8,913 bases of DNA from JAUWQU01 sp964605095 (GTDB lineage: Bacteria > Planctomycetota > Phycisphaerae > SM23-33). Below are positions 6,712 through 8,913 of the stretch, piece after piece. Numbering within the stretch: the stretch's first letter is position 1; the number at the start of each line of letters is the position of its first letter. Under the pieces are notes generated by a model. That model did no database searches and was not told the DNA's origin. It saw only the letters and a list, made by a program, of their open reading frames with translations. Location of the stretch: contig CAZSBS010000204.1 in the NCBI GenBank assembly GCA_964605095.1, forward strand, positions 1 through 8,913. Reading direction: 5' to 3'. A program made the translations under genes and the position numbers.

Positions 6712-6717
6712 AGGGAG
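6712..6717 (+). promoter_or_regulatory. Ribosome binding site of the isochorismatase-ThuA gene
   Basis: AGGGAG lies 6 bases before ATG 6724. Choosing this ATG over the in-frame start at 6634, which would overlap the end of the oxidoreductase, puts a signal peptide at the very N-terminus. Confidence 0.7.
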
Positions 6718-6723
6718 ACTGAA

Positions 6724-8325
6724 ATGCGTGTGCGCATTCGTCGGCAGGGAAGTTGGTTCGTTTTTGCCATGCTGGGGGTGGCGATGATGGGCGCGGCCGC
6801 GGCGTACGGAGGCGAGACGCTCGCGCTGCGGGCGAGGTACAGGCCGGCCGACGCCAACACTCCGGTGGCTTTTAGCCAGCTCCAGTGGCAACCCGCTCAG
6901 ACAGCCTTGATCGTTTGCGATATGTGGGACAAGCACTGGTGCAAGTCCGCCACGGTCCGCGTGGCGGAACTCGCCCCGCACATCGACGCGTTCTGCAAGG
7001 CTGCCCGGAAGATGGGCGTGACGATCGTCCACGCTCCCAGCGATTGCATGAAGCCGTACGCCGACAGCCCGGCCCGGCTGCGAATGACCAGGCTGGCGCC
7101 CGACGCCAACGTGCCCAAAGGCATGGGGCAGTGGCTGGGGGCTCTGCCGGGCGAGCCAGCCCAGCCGATAGACGCCAGCGATGGCGGCTGCCCGGACGAG
7201 CCGAAGTGCAGAACGTACGGTGCGTGGACCCGGCAGATCGAGACGATATCCATCGACCAGGACAAGGACTTCATCAGCGACCGCGGCGAGGAGGTATGGC
7301 GGCTGTTTGAGTCGCGAGGAATCCGAAACGTAATGCTGGTCGGCGTGCATGCGAACATGTGCGTGCTGGGCAGGCCGTTCGGGCTGCGACAGTGGGCCAG
7401 GCTCGGCAAGAATGTCGTGCTCGTCCGCGACCTGACGGACACCATGTACAACCCGTCGCGCCCGCCACACGTCAGCCACTTCCGCGGTACGGATCTGCTG
7501 GTCAACCACATCGAGCGGTACGTATGCCCGACGATCACCAGCGACCAACTGCTCGGCAACGGCCGGCCGTTCCTGTTCCAGGCTGACCCTCGCCGCGACC
7601 TGCTGATCGTCTCGGCGGAGGACGAGTACGAGACCAGCCGGACGCTCCCTGAATTCGCCGAGCGATGCCTCGGCGACGCCTTCCGCATCCATTACGCCAT
7701 TGGCCAGCCCGCCCGGAGGACGGATATCCCGGGCATCGAGCAGTTGAGCTATGCGGATGTGGCCATGCTGGCTGTGCGGCGCCGTCCGCTGCCGCCGGGC
7801 CAAATGGCCGTGGTGCGCAAGTACATCGCGGCGGGCAAGCCGCTGGTCGCCCTGCGCACCGCCAGCCATGCTTTTGGCCCCCGGACCGGCGAGAAGGAAG
7901 AAGGGCTGGAGCAATGGTCGGACTTCGACAGCCAGGTCCTGGGCGTCCACTATGGCGGGCATTACGGCAAGACCAGACCCAACGGCCCGGCCACGCTCGT
8001 GTGGGTCGAGCCTGAAATGAAAGACCATCCCGTGGTTGCCGGCATCCCGGCCGGGAAACTGACTGTGCGAAGCTGGCTGTACAAGTGCTCGCCGATCAGT
8101 CCTGGCACGGAGGTGCTTATGTCGGGTGCGGTTGCCGACCAGAGCGAGCTCCAGCCGGTCACCGTGGCTCGCACGACCTCCGCCAGCGGGAGGGTCGTGT
8201 ACACCTCTCTCGGCCATCCGGGAGACTTCAAGTTGGACTGGTTCAACCGCATGCTCGCGCAGGCGGTCGATTGGGCGTGCCGGAAGCCTGTCCCCCCGAA
8301 TAATTCGGTCGCTACGGTACCATAA
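6724..8325 (+). CDS. Exported isochorismatase-like hydrolase fused to a ThuA-like domain
   Basis: This is a 533-residue protein. Residues 1 to about 26 are a Sec signal peptide (basic start, then WFVFAMLGVAMMGAAAA). Residues about 55-285 form an isochorismatase-like cysteine hydrolase: LIVCDMWDKHWC carries the expected catalytic Asp66, and VGVHANMCVLGRPFG the nucleophile Cys213. Lys181 lies 32 residues before Cys213, about where the family's catalytic Lys sits. Residues about 290-525 form a ThuA-like (type 1 glutamine amidotransferase-like) domain: LLIVSAEDEYETSRTLPEF, RRRPLPPGQMAVVRKYIAAG, RTASHAFG, VLGVHYGGHYG (His409) and VVYTSLGHPGDFK. The first family cleaves amide or related C-N bonds. 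ThuA proteins act in trehalose and other disaccharide use, including 3-keto-sugar routes. The combined substrate is unknown, and the hydrolase may act on something other than isochorismate. It lies directly downstream of the oxidoreductase. Both halves look intact, so this is a true fusion rather than a misread stop. Confidence 0.88.
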   Translation: MRVRIRRQGSWFVFAMLGVAMMGAAAAYGGETLALRARYRPADANTPVAFSQLQWQPAQTALIVCDMWDKHWCKSATVRVAELAPHIDAFCKAARKMGVTIVHAPSDCMKPYADSPARLRMTRLAPDANVPKGMGQWLGALPGEPAQPIDASDGGCPDEPKCRTYGAWTRQIETISIDQDKDFISDRGEEVWRLFESRGIRNVMLVGVHANMCVLGRPFGLRQWARLGKNVVLVRDLTDTMYNPSRPPHVSHFRGTDLLVNHIERYVCPTITSDQLLGNGRPFLFQADPRRDLLIVSAEDEYETSRTLPEFAERCLGDAFRIHYAIGQPARRTDIPGIEQLSYADVAMLAVRRRPLPPGQMAVVRKYIAAGKPLVALRTASHAFGPRTGEKEEGLEQWSDFDSQVLGVHYGGHYGKTRPNGPATLVWVEPEMKDHPVVAGIPAGKLTVRSWLYKCSPISPGTEVLMSGAVADQSELQPVTVARTTSASGRVVYTSLGHPGDFKLDWFNRMLAQAVDWACRKPVPPNNSVATVP

Positions 8326-8374
8326 GGACTTACGGCAGGTTGCCATCTGAAACCTTTCGTGCTATCAGGTCCGC

Positions 8375-8913
8375 ATGAATACCATCATCGACCTCTTCCG
8401 GAGCTTCTGGAACTTGCTGGCATGTATCGGCGAGCTTCTCGGTTACGTCCTGCGTTTCGTCAGCGCGTTCTTCCAGACCCGCGCGTCCCTGGCGGCCAGG
8501 CTGGTGGCCGCAGAGAGCCAACTGGGCATATGCAGGCGGCGGATCGAGCAGAAGGGCTCTCCAAGGTTCAGGTTCACCGCCGGCTTTCGGCTGCTGTGGG
8601 TCGTCCTGTCCAAGTTCTGGGCGCCCTGGCAGGCTGCCGCCCAGTTGATGCAGCCGGCGACGGTCACGGCCTGGCATATCCACTTGAAGGCATTGAAGTA
8701 TGGGCGCAATCTTTCGTCCAATGACTCCCTCGCCCTGCCGGGACAATCTCCGAACGCCAAGCCGATCTCCCCCAACTTGGGGTTGTCACCCAGGTCGCTG
8801 AGCAGGTCGATCCCTGAACCCGCTGCTGTCTCGGGATTGGACACGGGGTTGACCGCTGCGCACATCCTGCAAAAACATCGGAGTCGCGCCCACCACCCAA
8901 CGGATTGAAGGCA
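8375..8913 (+). pseudogene. Decayed integrase-type transposase (runs off right edge)
   Basis: The frame from ATG 8375 is open for 177 codons to TGA 8906-8908. Its first ~112 residues match the N-terminal part of rve-type transposases: LAARLVAAESQLGICRRRIE, FRFTAGFRLLWVVLSKFW, and QPATVTAWHIHLKALKYGRN, like the family's QPxTLxxWHxxLxAxKY. Beyond about 8711 the similarity moves between frames. PTWGC (8772-8786) recalls the family's ENPTWGY, LGIGHGVDR (8830-8856) recalls NLGHxVxR, HILQKH (8861-8878) recalls ILKxHG, and GVAPTTQRIEG (8880-8912) recalls GIxPAPER. The pieces occur in the family order but in three frames, so several indels have broken the gene. The DDE catalytic region would lie beyond the window. 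No good ribosome site precedes ATG 8375, and the fusion gene ends only 49 bp upstream, so the element's own left end seems lost. Confidence 0.6.

Noticed and set aside
6613..8346. 577-codon minus-strand open frame opposite the fusion gene
   Set aside because: Longer than the true gene but with low-complexity Arg/Pro-rich translation and no family feature; the plus strand carries two recognisable domains.
8770..8782. CCCCAA/TTGGGG interrupted palindrome
   Set aside because: Only one base separates the arms, so it cannot form a hairpin, and it falls where the transposase PTWG codons lie; probably a coding coincidence.
8443..8865. 140-residue minus-strand frame opposite the right-hand transposase
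   Set aside because: Parts look protein-like, but the plus strand carries transposase motifs in family order across the same bases.

Overview
The window looks like a GC-rich accessory region of a planctomycete-type (PVC superphylum) genome. This placement is inferred from gene content: an HzsA-related discoidin/beta-propeller/di-heme protein, a Tat-exported Gfo/Idh/MocA oxidoreductase, an isochorismatase-like hydrolase joined to a ThuA-like domain, a SASA-type carbohydrate esterase remnant, and remnants of two transposase types that I associate with that phylum. No rRNA, tRNA or CRISPR array was seen.

Layout. The left half is on the minus strand. Reading leftward from about 4950 it holds: the 5' remnant of a transposase (4800-4940); a frameshifted and internally deleted SASA esterase (4147-4493) followed by a terminator-like hairpin (4125-4141); a promoter with nested inverted repeats (4037-4097); the 922-residue HzsA-related protein (1217-3985); and, 75 bp further on, a six-hairpin-type glycosidase (1-1141) that runs off the left edge. 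The right half is on the plus strand: Gfo/Idh/MocA oxidoreductase (5222-6637), isochorismatase-ThuA fusion (6724-8325), and a decayed integrase-type transposase (8375-8913) that reaches the right edge. The stretch 4494-5221 between the two halves carries only relics and small repeats. Part of it is visibly AT-richer than the genes (26 of 60 bases are G or C at 4561-4620, against 43 of 60 at 5881-5940).

How the genes may work together. Every intact product carries an export signal: Sec-type on the glycosidase, the HzsA-related protein and the fusion, and a twin-arginine signal on the oxidoreductase. Glycosidase, carbohydrate-binding-like domain, Gfo/Idh/MocA enzyme and ThuA-like domain together fit extracytoplasmic breakdown of a carbohydrate, possibly by oxidation of the sugar before cleavage as in 3-ketoglycoside pathways. 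The covalently bound hemes of the HzsA-related protein could pass the electrons on. That scheme is inference; the individual family assignments are firmer. The most checkable oddities are the one-base frameshift plus large internal deletion in the SASA gene, the symmetric operator-like element over the HzsA-related promoter, the isochorismatase-ThuA fusion, and the multi-frame decay of the right-hand transposase.
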